Source: CAZMGY01 sp964565945 [NCBI: uncultured bacterium] (GTDB lineage Bacteria; GCA-001730085). From it: a stretch of DNA of 64,000 nt. The stretch is taken from the NCBI GenBank assembly GCA_964565945.1, contig CAZMGY010000021.1, positions 162,054 to 226,053 on the forward strand, given 5' to 3'. A program made the position numbers and the translations under genes. Under the pieces are notes generated by a model. The model ran no database searches and was not told the origin of the DNA. It saw only the letters and a program-made list of their open reading frames with translations. This document shows positions 30,214 to 40,486 of the stretch, in pieces (within the stretch, counting starts at the first letter, position 1; each line of letters starts with the position of its first letter).

Positions 30214-31955
30214 GGGTTAAGTGGTTTTTGAGTTTAATGTATTTGATGGCCTTGGGTTCTGGTTTGGGATGGGCGCAAGACCAGTATGTGCAGGCTGAGT
30301 TGATTGCGTCTTACGAACAGGTTCTCTCAGGACAATCTTTTCCTGTATCAATTCGTTTAACCATGGCTGAAGGGTGGCATACCTACAGTAAGGATCCTGG
30401 CGAAGCGGGTGTGGCGACGCACATTATTTGGGACCTGCCTTCAGGTGTTTCCGTGTCCGAGATTAGCTGGCCTGATCCGATTGCTTTTGACACCAGTGGT
30501 GTGGTTAGTTATGGATATTCCGACAAAGTTGATTTAGTTTCGCATATATCTCTGCCTCTTAATTGGCCTATCGGGCAAGTTTTAGAGATTAAAGCTAAGG
30601 TTCAGTGGTTGGCGTGTAAAGAGATTTGCATTCCAGGAGAAGCTCCTGTTGCTTTATCTTTGGCAAGTGGAGCCGATGCTAAGATTAATGCTGCATATAA
30701 CGCTATGTTTCAGGCAAAAGCTGTGTCTCAAAAGGTCTCCACCCAAGAGGAAGGTGGGAACAACTTGAGCTTTTGGTTTGCGGTTGTTTTGGCTTTTGTA
30801 GGAGGGCTGATTCTTAACCTGATGCCTTGTGTTTTACCTGTTGTATCATTAAAGGTTATGAACTTTGTGCAACATGCTAATAATAACCCTAAGGTGCTGT
30901 GGAGGCATGGCTTGGTGTTTACTGGCGGCATTTTGGGTTCATTTTGGGTTCTTGTAGGCTTATTGATGGCTTTGCGAGCGGGTGGTCAACAGCTTGGATG
31001 GGGCTTTCAATTGCAGTCTCCTGCATTTGTTGCTTTTTTAGTCGTCTTTTTATTTATTTTTGCTTTGAACATGTTTGGTGTTTTCGAAGTTGGGAGTGGG
31101 TTAGGACGGTTTGCGCGCTTTTCTCAAGGTCGCGGGGGTTACATGGAATCTTTTTTGAGCGGAGTTTTGGCGACGGTTGTGGCAACACCTTGCACCGCTC
31201 CATTTATGGGGCCCGCTCTAGGCTTTGCACTTACGCAACCTCTTGTGTCGGCATTTATGGTGTTTACTGCATTAGCCTTGGGGCTAGCATGCCCTTATCT
31301 GCTTTTGTCGGCTAATCCTCGTTGGATGAAGTGGTTACCAAAGCCTGGTGCTTGGATGGTGACGCTTAAACAGTTTATGGGTTTTCCTCTTTTGGCAACA
31401 GCCTTGTGGTTGCTTTGGGTTTTGAATTTGCAAACATCGGCGGATGTTGTGCTTAAGGTTTTGGGTGCATTGCTTGTGGTTGCTCTTGCTTATTGGGTTC
31501 ATGGCCGATGGCAATGTCGGGTGTCTTTATTGGTGGCCGTGGGGGTTTTAGGAATTTCCTTGTTTTGGATGAAAGGAGAGTTAACGGTTTCTCATAAAAA
31601 TCAGATGTGGATTCCTTTTAAGAAGTCCGAAGTTGTTGCCTATCGAAAGCAAGGTCGTGCTGTATTTGTTAATTTTACTGCTGCTTGGTGTTTGACGTGT
31701 CAGGTGAATAAAAAAACAACTTTGCAGCGTCCCGCGGTTTTGAAGTTACTTGAACAACACCAGGTGGTTTTAATGCAAGCGGATTGGACCAAAAAAGATC
31801 CGCACATCACCAAGATTCTTGAATCGTTTGGGAGATCAGGTGTACCCCTTTATGTCTTTTATCCAGCTAATCGTTCTTTAGAACCGCGGATACTGCCAAC
31901 GGTGTTGAACCCTCAAATTATTCGCGAGCTATTGGTTCAGTCTAAGGACGTTTAA
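30210..31955 (+). CDS. dsbD: Thiol:disulfide interchange protein DsbD
   Basis: Carries electrons from cytoplasmic thioredoxin across the inner membrane to periplasmic disulfide reductases. The 581-residue protein has a signal peptide (1-22), an N-terminal immunoglobulin-like domain with the cysteine pair CKEIC, a central membrane domain of about eight helices with the redox cysteines in NLMPCVLP and ATPCTAPF, and a C-terminal thioredoxin-like domain with the CxxC motif WCLTC (Cys494/Cys497). All three cysteine pairs are present, so it should be functional. The N-domain is closer to the ScsB/DsbD-like variety. Its 3' end overlaps the convergent CDF gene by 14 bases. Confidence 0.95.
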   Translation: MRVKWFLSLMYLMALGSGLGWAQDQYVQAELIASYEQVLSGQSFPVSIRLTMAEGWHTYSKDPGEAGVATHIIWDLPSGVSVSEISWPDPIAFDTSGVVSYGYSDKVDLVSHISLPLNWPIGQVLEIKAKVQWLACKEICIPGEAPVALSLASGADAKINAAYNAMFQAKAVSQKVSTQEEGGNNLSFWFAVVLAFVGGLILNLMPCVLPVVSLKVMNFVQHANNNPKVLWRHGLVFTGGILGSFWVLVGLLMALRAGGQQLGWGFQLQSPAFVAFLVVFLFIFALNMFGVFEVGSGLGRFARFSQGRGGYMESFLSGVLATVVATPCTAPFMGPALGFALTQPLVSAFMVFTALALGLACPYLLLSANPRWMKWLPKPGAWMVTLKQFMGFPLLATALWLLWVLNLQTSADVVLKVLGALLVVALAYWVHGRWQCRVSLLVAVGVLGISLFWMKGELTVSHKNQMWIPFKKSEVVAYRKQGRAVFVNFTAAWCLTCQVNKKTTLQRPAVLKLLEQHQVVLMQADWTKKDPHITKILESFGRSGVPLYVFYPANRSLEPRILPTVLNPQIIRELLVQSKDV

Positions 31956-33144
31956 GGCAAGGTTCTCGAAGAGGTGTATATGCCCATGAGGGCGCTATGT
32001 GAATGGTGAAGCTAAGCTTAGGGTAGATGTTTTGCAAAGCATACTGGAGCTCTTCAGTAATGGCGGGGATTTTTCCTTTGTAGCTAAATTTGAGAGACAC
32101 GTTAAAAATAACTTTGCTGGGGGGGGCAAGTTTATCAATAATACGCAAAGCATAAAAGGTGTGGATACGTTGATCTTCGGCAATAAGAGTGTGGATAGTG
32201 TCTGAGATGGCTTTATAAAAAGGATGATCGGGGTTGATGGGGTCGGTGTGCACAACCACTGTAGCATGAAGCACTTTTTGAATATCCTGTTCCACTTTTT
32301 CGGAAATATTATGCGCTTCGATTAAGCTGAGTTTGTCGGAAATTTCAATATGAACAGACAATAAGCGATTATGGCCATATTTATGGTAAACGATATCGTG
32401 AATATTAGAGATCTTCGGTTGGGCTAGGGTGATTTCGGAAACGGCTTGGAGTTCGTCTTTTGTGGGAGGGGCTCCGATAAGTGGATGGATTGCATGCTTC
32501 GCTGCGCCAAAGGCTGTCCACATAATCCAGAGTGAAATGATAATACCCACGAGGCTGTCAAGGAAGTTTACATCAATTTCGGATGCGAGAAAAGCTAAGA
32601 TGACTAACAAAGAGGACAGTGCGTCCGAACGATGATGATGCCCTTCGGCTTTGAGCGATGTGGACTGGGTGATTCTAGCTAGGCTAAAAGAAACTTGAGC
32701 TAAGACTTCATTAATGAAAAGTGTAATGACGATGATGAGATAAACTAGGGGCGAAGGAGAAGCTATGTGATGAGAGGGGATGTCTTGGAGTGAGGATTTG
32801 AGAATTTCATAACCGGCAACTAGTAAGAAGCCTGACATGATTAAGGTGGTGATGAATTCGATCTGTCCATGCCCAAAGGGATGTTCCTTGTCGGGAGGTT
32901 TGCTTGAAGCTCTTAATCCAATCATGATAGCGATGGAGGAAAAAGAGTCCGAAAGAGAATGAAATGCATCTGCAATCAGCGCGTGGCTATGTAAAATTTG
33001 TCCAAAAGTCAGCTTTAAAACGAACATAATGATATTAGTGGTGATACTAAGGATGCCCTCACACAGGCCTGCGCGCGCGCGCTGTTCGGGGATGGTTCTG
33101 GAGCCATTCTGAGTGATCCATGTGTGGAGGATGCGTCTCACCAT
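31942..33144 (-). CDS. Cation diffusion facilitator (CDF) family metal efflux protein
   Basis: A 400-residue CDF transporter that exports Zn2+, Fe2+, Mn2+ or a similar divalent metal in exchange for protons. Six membrane helices occupy about residues 30-215. The paired metal-site motifs are DAFHSLSD in helix 2 and HHHRSDALSS in helix 5. The cytoplasmic C-terminal metallochaperone-like domain follows, with an additional C-terminal extension of about 100 residues that resembles a second such domain. Metal specificity cannot be read with confidence. It is transcribed toward dsbD with overlapping 3' ends. Confidence 0.93.
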   Translation of the reverse strand: MVRRILHTWITQNGSRTIPEQRARAGLCEGILSITTNIIMFVLKLTFGQILHSHALIADAFHSLSDSFSSIAIMIGLRASSKPPDKEHPFGHGQIEFITTLIMSGFLLVAGYEILKSSLQDIPSHHIASPSPLVYLIIVITLFINEVLAQVSFSLARITQSTSLKAEGHHHRSDALSSLLVILAFLASEIDVNFLDSLVGIIISLWIMWTAFGAAKHAIHPLIGAPPTKDELQAVSEITLAQPKISNIHDIVYHKYGHNRLLSVHIEISDKLSLIEAHNISEKVEQDIQKVLHATVVVHTDPINPDHPFYKAISDTIHTLIAEDQRIHTFYALRIIDKLAPPSKVIFNVSLKFSYKGKIPAITEELQYALQNIYPKLSFTIHIAPSWAYTPLREPCLKRP

Positions 33145-33333
33145 ACTCTTAGTGTAACACTCTCTCGCGGTGGTTTGTTTACTTAAATGAGAAAACTCTT
33201 AACAGAATAGGAAGTTTTGAGTATTGTTGACACCAAAAAAGGAGGCTTTTTGCATTTTTTTGTAACAATGTGCTATAGAAATAGTTTTACAGAGAGGAAG
33301 GGTTAACCTGAATCATAAGATAAGGAAAGAGTC

Positions 33334-34233
33334 ATGGAACCACTATGTTTTTCAAGAGATCATATCTCCAGTTTTGATGGCTTGATGACTGCTAATCAAA
33401 AAGTACTTCAAATTATCGATAAAGCTAAACAAGTAGCGGTATCAGATTTGCCAGTTCTGATAGTTGGAGAAAAAGGTACTGGTAAAATGAGTTTTGCTAC
33501 ATCCATCCATTCCCATAGCAGTTATAAGGAAGGTGCATTTCTTGTTCTGGAATCTAAAGATTTGGATGAAAACCTTTTGCAAGAGTCTATCAGTGATTGT
33601 GGTCAGGGTACTTGTGTGATTAAGGATGTTTCTTTGCTTAATTTGGCGAGTCAGAATGAATTGTTGATGTTATTATATCAGTCCATGCAAGACAGGGCGG
33701 TACGTTTTGTGGTTACCTCTGTGGTGCCCTTAGGTCACTTAGTCAAAACAGGACAATTTTTGAAAAATTTGTTTATTTTGCTTAGCCAAGTAACCTTGGA
33801 GTTGCCTTCTTTGCATAAACGTCGTGATGATATTGCGTTGTTGATTCAATATTTCATTGGTGAATACAACGCCGAATTCAATCGACAAGTTGAGTGTGTG
33901 TCTAATGTGGCGTTGAGTTATTTGATTGGGTATGCCTGGCCGGGAAATGTTGAAGAATTAAGGAGTGTTGTGAAAAAGGCGGTGGCTTTATCGGAACGGA
34001 ATATTTTATGGTTGGAAGATATTTCCTTAAAAATTACCTTAACCAACGAGGCCATGCTTAAAGGTGATGCGTCATCTCATTTGTCTCTTAAGTACCTGGA
34101 GAAAGAGCATATCGAAAAAGTATTACAAATTTTTCGTTGGAATAAATCCAAGGCAGCTAAGGCGCTTAAAATATCGAGACCACGTCTCGATCGTAAAATT
34201 CAAGAGTACCAGCTCAAAAAAGATTTGTCTTAA
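33334..34233 (+). CDS. NtrC-like AAA+ / Fis-type regulator lacking the GAFTGA sigma-54 loop
   Basis: A 299-residue protein built like the central and C-terminal parts of a sigma-54 activator but degenerate. A Walker A is present (GEKGTGKM, residues 45-52). The segment that would hold the GAFTGA loop is deleted: DENLLQES runs straight into GQGTCVIKDV. The Walker B DE pair reads Lys97-Asp98. Later motifs are retained: the RRDDIALLI helix, WPGNVEELRSVV, and a Fis-type helix-turn-helix (NKSKAAKALKISRPRLDRKI). It has no receiver domain. It probably binds DNA as a regulator without activating sigma-54 polymerase. It stands alone; its 3' end touches the dead GT4 gene by four bases. Confidence 0.8.
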   Translation: MEPLCFSRDHISSFDGLMTANQKVLQIIDKAKQVAVSDLPVLIVGEKGTGKMSFATSIHSHSSYKEGAFLVLESKDLDENLLQESISDCGQGTCVIKDVSLLNLASQNELLMLLYQSMQDRAVRFVVTSVVPLGHLVKTGQFLKNLFILLSQVTLELPSLHKRRDDIALLIQYFIGEYNAEFNRQVECVSNVALSYLIGYAWPGNVEELRSVVKKAVALSERNILWLEDISLKITLTNEAMLKGDASSHLSLKYLEKEHIEKVLQIFRWNKSKAAKALKISRPRLDRKIQEYQLKKDLS

Positions 34234-35355
34234 ACCAAGGTGTGTTTGGTAAGAATCGTTTGATAGCAGTGTTCGGTTGCTAAAGCCTGTTTTCCTAAGT
34301 TAAAATGATTTTCTACAAGAGAGCGAGTTATGTATCCCATCGTCGCTCTTTGAGAAGGACTTGTGTTGACCATCTTATGTATGGCGCGCAATAAGGATTT
34401 GCTGTTCAAGTCAAAGGTAAAACCATTCGCTTGTTCGGGGACATACTCGGGCAAAATTCCTTGATTGGCAACCAAGAGAGGCTTGCCCAAGGACATGGCT
34501 TCGAGTACTGCTCGACAGGAGCCGTCGAAGCCATGAACAAGGAGCAGCTTGATGTCGATTAAATTCAAAACTTAGGTATAGTCTTTGTCTCGGTAACCTA
34601 CTAGGTGGACCTTGGAGGCTAAGCCTAAGGTGTCAATCCAGTGCAGGATTTCCTGACGATGACAACCTCCTCGTCCTATCAAGACCAGTTGGACATCTGG
34701 TATGGAATCACTCAGTTTCTTAAAAGCTTCGAAAAGAAGGAAAGACTCTCGAGGACGTTGGAATCGTGCCACAACCCCGAAGGTCAGGTATGAGGGATGA
34801 AGCTGGAGTTCTTCGCGTTTAGAGATTTGTTTAGGGTGAGGTTTTAGGCTGGAGGTATTAGGAAGTGCTTGGAGTTAGGGGTTTTGGGAGTTGTGGTCGA
34901 AAAGTGTTTGAGAGTTATCGATCTAGGCGGATAGTTTACGAATGGCCCAACGGTGAAACGCATGGTTGTGTAAACGGTGGCTAAGGTGGTTGCTATAGAC
35001 AAGTTTGTGGATGTGTTCTGAAGATCCAAGAGAAGTGTGCCTATCACAAAGTTGTGGGAAAGGTGCATATGAACAATATCAAAAGCATGGCGTTGAACAA
35101 AGTTGGCGAGATCTTGGATATCGTGCCATTGATCTTTTAGGTTGCGTATGGACCAATATTTATTGAGTTTAAGTTCCGATGAGACGGAGACTTGTATGCA
35201 GCTTTATGAATCAGGAGGGGCTTAGGGTGATTGTGTGGCCATCGACAAGCAAATATTGTTTGATGACCACGTAAATCCAGGTTTTGGCAAATTTGCAAGA
35301 CGGAGTCTGCGGGATCTGTCTATTTCCAATCGCTGTAAAGATGGAGGATCTTCAT
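34230..35355 (-). pseudogene. GT4-family glycosyltransferase, inactivated
   Basis: Reading the minus strand from ATG 35355 and following similarity across frames gives a recognisable GT4 glycosyltransferase. The N-terminus MKILHLYSDWK is followed by a TAG stop, then QICQNLDLRGHQTIFACRW, a segment with FDIVHMHLSHN, VVARFQRPRESFLLFEAFKKL, VQLVLIGRGG, and the donor-site AVLEAMSLGKPLLVANQG. At least four in-frame stops (near 35322, 34925, 34870 and TAA at 34572-34574) and at least one frameshift break it. Functional members of this group transfer sugars to lipopolysaccharide or other surface glycans. It lies five bases after the GH94 gene and was likely in its operon. Confidence 0.8.
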
Positions 35356-35360
35356 AAAGT

Positions 35361-38300
35361 TTAAGACTCCATATAAATATCGATACGGTTAGTTTTTGTC
35401 GTCAATGCTTTGTTAAGAAGGGGTTGACTGATACGTAATCCACCCATACGATAGGGATTATTTTCTCTTTGAGTTTCGATATTTTGTTTATTAACAAGCA
35501 CGCGTTGCAAACCACAGGCGTTCGCTTGAATATGAAAGTAGAAATCAACATCGTGCGATCCAATTCGACGGCTTAATTTAACATCGTTGAGTTCTACTGG
35601 TAATACTGGATCAAGTACCAGGTCGTCAAAAGAAGGACGAATACCAAAAAAGTGTGAAATTACTTGATTATTAAAGATTCCAGGACCGCTTGAGTAAATG
35701 CGCCAGCCACCTTTAACTTGGGTTGCACCTGTTTTGAGTTTATGAAAGCCTTTTTTAGCCAAATAGCGATCTTTAAAGTTTCCATCTGAACTACTAAAGT
35801 AAGAGTTGCTTTGCCTTAAGATGGCATTAGGAACACTTTTGTTGATGGTGATAGGAATGATTTTGAGAATAGCTTTGTAGGCCTTATCGGACGCTCCAAT
35901 TTTACACATGGCTTCGATATAGCGGATGTGTGCATGCACATACTGAATACCAATTTCGCGACCCCAATTGGCTGCTTCATCGGCACGACGGAAATACAAG
36001 CGCGGCCCACCTTTGTAAGTCACCGGTTCATTCATAAGGTGGACACCATCAGGGAAATCAAGGTGATCTTCGATGATTTTGAGGTGATCTTTCATTTGAG
36101 CTGGCTCAAAAAGCTCGGCAATCATACTGCGTGTCATAGGAAGGAGGCGATATTTGAGCCCCAACTTTTTATCGGATGGATGAAGCATATAGTCGATTGA
36201 TGAGTTTTCTCTAAAGTAGATAAATCCACTCACCACACCATCTTTGATAAGGTATTGGTTAAAGTCTTTCTTGATGTTGCTTCGTAGTTTGTTCAAACGA
36301 TCGGCAAAGGCCTTCTCGCTGGTTTTGGCGACCACTTGCTCGAGCTGTCCGAATGATTGATAGGTTAGAGCAACACTCCAAGTGCTGACCATATTCGAGC
36401 ACATACTTTCGTCGGCTGGTTGGAGCGTATCATCCCAATCGCCTTCTCCATAACAAGAGAGGTGTGTATTGGGGATAAATTTGGCCACAATGGCCTCAAC
36501 GGTGCGTTTGGCATGATCTAAGATGCTAACGGGCTCTCTGGTCAATTCAAACGTGTTGTGGTCCATAAAGGGGACTTTTTCTTTAAGAAAGCTAAAGTCG
36601 TTACTAGCTTCAATGTAGCTGGCAAGAGCCCTCAAAGGCCAAATGATAATGTCGCCATGACTTTCGGCATGTTGAATTTTGACATAGCGATCAAACATGA
36701 ACCACTGAGGCCAGTCGGCTGTTGCAACATACTGTTGTTGAAAAACCATTTTAAGAATTTCTTTAACTGGCTTGGTGTGTCCCATTGATAGCAAAAGCTC
36801 GAGAGGGCCTTGGCACACATCTCGCAATCCCCAAGCTCCACCACTAAATTGTTCGAGTCCATGAGGTGTTGAGTAGTGAATCATCCCATTATGAAGATAC
36901 CAAAAAACAATATCATTGATCTTAGATACATTTTCGTTATCAGCTAACTCAATAGAAAAGTTTTGCCCTAAGGTTTGTGTCCAAAAAGACATGTTGTCTA
37001 TATGATCTTGATCGAAATACGGTTGTGTTTTGGCCGAAGCTTGGGAACGTTTTTTTGCTTTTGCGGGATCAAATAGGTCGCCAGTTATGCTAAGGCTAAA
37101 GTTTTGTGTGGCTTTGGTTTTAAATACAACATAAGGCCAGCTTTGAGATTGACCGTCCAGATTAATGAATGCATCGTCGCCAATTGATTCGATTTGATCG
37201 GGTGTGGCCGATGTTACATAGAAGCTTGCGTCTGGATAAGTGTTTTTGAGCAAGCAGTCCGAACTGCATCTTGCTTGAACGGTAAAGGTTTCTGGATCAA
37301 TGTCGACGTCAATGGTATTATCCCACTCATTGTTGCCCACGGTTAAGTTATTGGAAACTAAAAACGTATGATTTTTGTTGGATTGAACCTCCAAATGACA
37401 GATTGGTTCCTTGGGGGAAACCCATGCTTTGATGGTGATTACATCGTTGGCAAGTTTATAAATCCATCGTGTAAAGTCTGGAGCGACTTCGTAAGCAGAG
37501 GGCAGGTTTAGCAGCTGCCATTGGCCGTTGCGCTCGATAAAAATACGTTGACCACTTGATTTGAAAATATTGAGTGGAGAACGTGTGATTGATAGAAATT
37601 TATTGAAGGACGTGTTTCCTATGGTTACGTGGGAGTGAAATATGCCATACATATAATTGGTGCTGCTAAGTACTTGATCATTGCCAGGGTTAAGATCTTG
37701 ACCACTGCGGATGATATGTCCATGAGGACGTTCGCATAAAAGTTCTTTGCTCTTAAGCGAAACATAGTGATGCTGATCATAAAAGAAAGACAGGAGTCGG
37801 TTGTTGTTTTGTTCGCAGTGACGGTGTTCCCCTGGAAAAAAAGAGACTAAATCCTGATCGTTAAGATTTTCTCCGTTGATTAAGCTAGGGCTGTTAAATA
37901 AAGAAAAAGATAACGGAGCTTGTTTTTCGCCATCAATAGCCACAAGACGTTGCTGTGCTGCGAGGCACGCTTCTTGGATGGCTTGTGCGTCATTGTCACT
38001 GGTTGCTTCGGGATGATCAAATTCCAGGTGTGCAAAAAAGTTAAATGAGGAGGAGTCTTTGCTTTTGAGTGTCATAGCTTCGGTTTGAAGGCCGATAAAG
38101 GCAAACTCGTATTGTCTTTTTTCGCTGATAAGCTTCTCTTGGGTGAGTGCTTCGGGAACGCCAGTTTCTTTGTAAGATAAGCCATAAAAGTCAAATCCAT
38201 CGGTAACATAGCCCACGGTTTTTTGTAGGCATCCTTGAATGAGCCATGGATGACCTTGAGGAGGTGTTTTTTGATTTTGACGTGATGCAACAGTGTAGCC

Positions 38301-38789
38301 TTGAGCATTAGAAAAAATGTAATGATCAATGTATTGACAGCAGTAAGCTTCGTTAACTCGAACGGATCCCTCGGCGATAATGGCAATATCTTGACCATAA
38401 ATCATATCAATCTCTTGGTCGGCAGAAGCTGTATTGGTGAGGTTAACGTTCCAATTCCATGCATTGTGTGTTTCGTCTAGCACCAGTTGGCATTGGTAAG
38501 AAATACCTTCGAATTCACCCGTCCAACAGGCTTGATTATTGGTTGTTGATAGGGAGGTTTGAACGGTGGGACCAAGCAAGGGTGCAAAAGCATAACGGTT
38601 ATCTTGTTTGACACGTATGTAGATGTTATTAATGTTGCCATCAATGGGAGTACCGATCACCTGGTTAATCATAATGTCGGCTGCCGAAAGCTGAAAAGCT
38701 CCGCCGTGGTTGAAATATTTGAATGATAATTGTTGGTTATTTGTGACTTCAATAATGTCAAGTTGACTTCGATCTTTAAACGTAACCAT
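35361..38789 (-). CDS. GH94-type glycoside phosphorylase (cellobiose/oligosaccharide phosphorylase-like)
   Basis: A 1142-residue cytoplasmic protein of the GH94 type. These enzymes cleave beta-linked glucosides with phosphate, giving glucose 1-phosphate, or run in reverse. The N-terminal half is a beta-sandwich domain; the C-terminal half is the alpha/alpha barrel with QFSGGAWGLRDVCQGPLEL, a GEGDWDDTLQP motif around the likely catalytic aspartate, and EIGIQYVHAHIRYIEAM. It is longer than simple cellobiose phosphorylases (about 800-820), nearer to cyclic-glucan or chitobiose-type relatives, so the substrate is uncertain. The frame opens at 38840 without a ribosome site; the ATG at 38789 has AAGGG about ten bases upstream and is preferred. 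It is divergent from murJ. Confidence 0.8.
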   Translation of the reverse strand: MVTFKDRSQLDIIEVTNNQQLSFKYFNHGGAFQLSAADIMINQVIGTPIDGNINNIYIRVKQDNRYAFAPLLGPTVQTSLSTTNNQACWTGEFEGISYQCQLVLDETHNAWNWNVNLTNTASADQEIDMIYGQDIAIIAEGSVRVNEAYCCQYIDHYIFSNAQGYTVASRQNQKTPPQGHPWLIQGCLQKTVGYVTDGFDFYGLSYKETGVPEALTQEKLISEKRQYEFAFIGLQTEAMTLKSKDSSSFNFFAHLEFDHPEATSDNDAQAIQEACLAAQQRLVAIDGEKQAPLSFSLFNSPSLINGENLNDQDLVSFFPGEHRHCEQNNNRLLSFFYDQHHYVSLKSKELLCERPHGHIIRSGQDLNPGNDQVLSSTNYMYGIFHSHVTIGNTSFNKFLSITRSPLNIFKSSGQRIFIERNGQWQLLNLPSAYEVAPDFTRWIYKLANDVITIKAWVSPKEPICHLEVQSNKNHTFLVSNNLTVGNNEWDNTIDVDIDPETFTVQARCSSDCLLKNTYPDASFYVTSATPDQIESIGDDAFINLDGQSQSWPYVVFKTKATQNFSLSITGDLFDPAKAKKRSQASAKTQPYFDQDHIDNMSFWTQTLGQNFSIELADNENVSKINDIVFWYLHNGMIHYSTPHGLEQFSGGAWGLRDVCQGPLELLLSMGHTKPVKEILKMVFQQQYVATADWPQWFMFDRYVKIQHAESHGDIIIWPLRALASYIEASNDFSFLKEKVPFMDHNTFELTREPVSILDHAKRTVEAIVAKFIPNTHLSCYGEGDWDDTLQPADESMCSNMVSTWSVALTYQSFGQLEQVVAKTSEKAFADRLNKLRSNIKKDFNQYLIKDGVVSGFIYFRENSSIDYMLHPSDKKLGLKYRLLPMTRSMIAELFEPAQMKDHLKIIEDHLDFPDGVHLMNEPVTYKGGPRLYFRRADEAANWGREIGIQYVHAHIRYIEAMCKIGASDKAYKAILKIIPITINKSVPNAILRQSNSYFSSSDGNFKDRYLAKKGFHKLKTGATQVKGGWRIYSSGPGIFNNQVISHFFGIRPSFDDLVLDPVLPVELNDVKLSRRIGSHDVDFYFHIQANACGLQRVLVNKQNIETQRENNPYRMGGLRISQPLLNKALTTKTNRIDIYMES

Positions 38790-38914
38790 TACAGAACAAA
38801 CCCTTATTTTTCCTAAAATTACATCTTTGACAAGGATCATTTTAACAAATATTTCATGCTTGGCAAAGTGCTTTTTGTTGGTTATGATCCTTTACGGAGA
38901 GGGAGTAATTGAAG

Positions 38915-40486
38915 ATGCAAGAGCAGAAAAATATTTTGAAATCGGCAGGAATTGTTAGTGCGGCCACTGCACTGAGCCGTGTTTTGGGACTTGCCCGCGA
39001 TGTGATTACGGCTAACTTTTTTGGAACGAGCTTTGTGTACGATGCTTTTGTGGTGGCTTTTATGATTCCTAACTTCTTGAGAAGTTTTTTGGGAGAAGGT
39101 GTTCTTAATGCTGCTTTTATACCAGTTATTTCTTCTTATTTAGCTAATGATAAGAGCAAAGAAGCGTTCTATGTGGCCAATATTGTGGTCAGTGTGGTAG
39201 GGAGTTTTTTGGCCCTGCTGGCGCTGGGACTCATCGTTGGGGCGGAAATAATGTTAGGTTGGGTGGATGTTTCAGAGAAGTTAGCTCTAACTCTCCGTTT
39301 ATTGCAGTGGATGTCTCCTTATATGATTTTTATTTGTGTGGCGGCGTTGATGATGGGAATTCTTAATGCGCATAAACATTTTTTGGTACCAGCCTTAGCC
39401 CCTGTGATTTTGAATGTTTGCTGGATTATTGCATTATTCGTTTGTTGTCCTTTATTCGGTGACTCTTTGGAGCAGCGCATTTTTGGTTTGGCTTTGGGTG
39501 TGTTATGTGCGGGCCTACTGCAGTTGGCGGTACATATTCCTATGGCACGATCTTTGGGCTTTCGTATCACAAGATTGTCTTGGAATGTTCAGTATCCCGC
39601 GGTGAATAGGATTTGTCGTCTGATGATTCCTGTTATGATTGCCTTTACCGTGAATCAGATCAATGTGATTGTCGATATTATATTGGCCCATATGTTGGGC
39701 GAAGGGATGCAGTCGGCCCTATGGTACTCGCAACGGATCATTTATTTCCCTTTAGGAGTTTTTGGGGTTGCCATGTCGGTGGCGATTATGCCTACGTTAT
39801 CCTTGTTTGTAGCTCAACAAAAAAGGGACCTTATGAAAGACTCCTTGGTTTATGGTCTCAAAGTCGTTGTGATGATGGTGCTCCCTTGCGCGGTGGCAAT
39901 TTTGGTTTTGCATCGCGAAATGATCAGTCTTTTTTATGAAAGAGGGTCTTTTGGGACATTATCGGTGCAGCATACGTCCTTGGCGCTGGTTTGTTATGGC
40001 GTGGGACTCGTGGCTTTTGCGGGCAATAAGCTTTTGGTTCCAGCCTACTATGCGTTACAGGATACTCGTACGCCAGTGCGCATAGGATGTTACTGTGTTG
40101 GGCTTAATCTTGTGTTGAACCTTGTACTGATGGGGCCTCTTAAGCAGGGCGGTTTAGCTTTGGCCACGTCGCTAACTGCTTTTGTGAATATGGCTTTGTT
40201 ATTTATGGGGCTAAAGGCTAATTTAGGTGCCTGGACAGGAACACGACTGGGTCTATGTGTGATCAAAACCATGTGTGTGGGACTGGCGTATGCTGGGGTC
40301 AGTTATGGCGTCGTCTTATGGGTCGGCCATTGGCCATTAGAAGGGGTGGTTCACAAAATTGCTTTGGTGTTTATTCCTTTAATGGCTGGTTTTGGGGTGG
40401 CAGGGGCTTTATATTATGTCTGGGATATGAAAGAGTTATTTTTGTTATTTCAGCGTTCTTCGAAAACAGGTAAGGAGGTGTCGTGA
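38915..40486 (+). CDS. murJ: Lipid II flippase MurJ
   Basis: Flips the peptidoglycan precursor lipid II across the inner membrane (MOP superfamily). The 523-residue protein has about 14 membrane helices and the family N-terminus SAATALSRVLGLARDVI, with further conserved charged residues in QINVIVDIILA and SQRIIYFPLGVFGVAMS. The frame opens with TTG at 38909 but the GGAGAGGGAG site suits the ATG at 38915. Its TGA overlaps the ATG of the interrupted nitrilase gene. The presence of MurJ implies a peptidoglycan wall. Confidence 0.94.
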   Translation: MQEQKNILKSAGIVSAATALSRVLGLARDVITANFFGTSFVYDAFVVAFMIPNFLRSFLGEGVLNAAFIPVISSYLANDKSKEAFYVANIVVSVVGSFLALLALGLIVGAEIMLGWVDVSEKLALTLRLLQWMSPYMIFICVAALMMGILNAHKHFLVPALAPVILNVCWIIALFVCCPLFGDSLEQRIFGLALGVLCAGLLQLAVHIPMARSLGFRITRLSWNVQYPAVNRICRLMIPVMIAFTVNQINVIVDIILAHMLGEGMQSALWYSQRIIYFPLGVFGVAMSVAIMPTLSLFVAQQKRDLMKDSLVYGLKVVVMMVLPCAVAILVLHREMISLFYERGSFGTLSVQHTSLALVCYGVGLVAFAGNKLLVPAYYALQDTRTPVRIGCYCVGLNLVLNLVLMGPLKQGGLALATSLTAFVNMALLFMGLKANLGAWTGTRLGLCVIKTMCVGLAYAGVSYGVVLWVGHWPLEGVVHKIALVFIPLMAGFGVAGALYYVWDMKELFLLFQRSSKTGKEVS

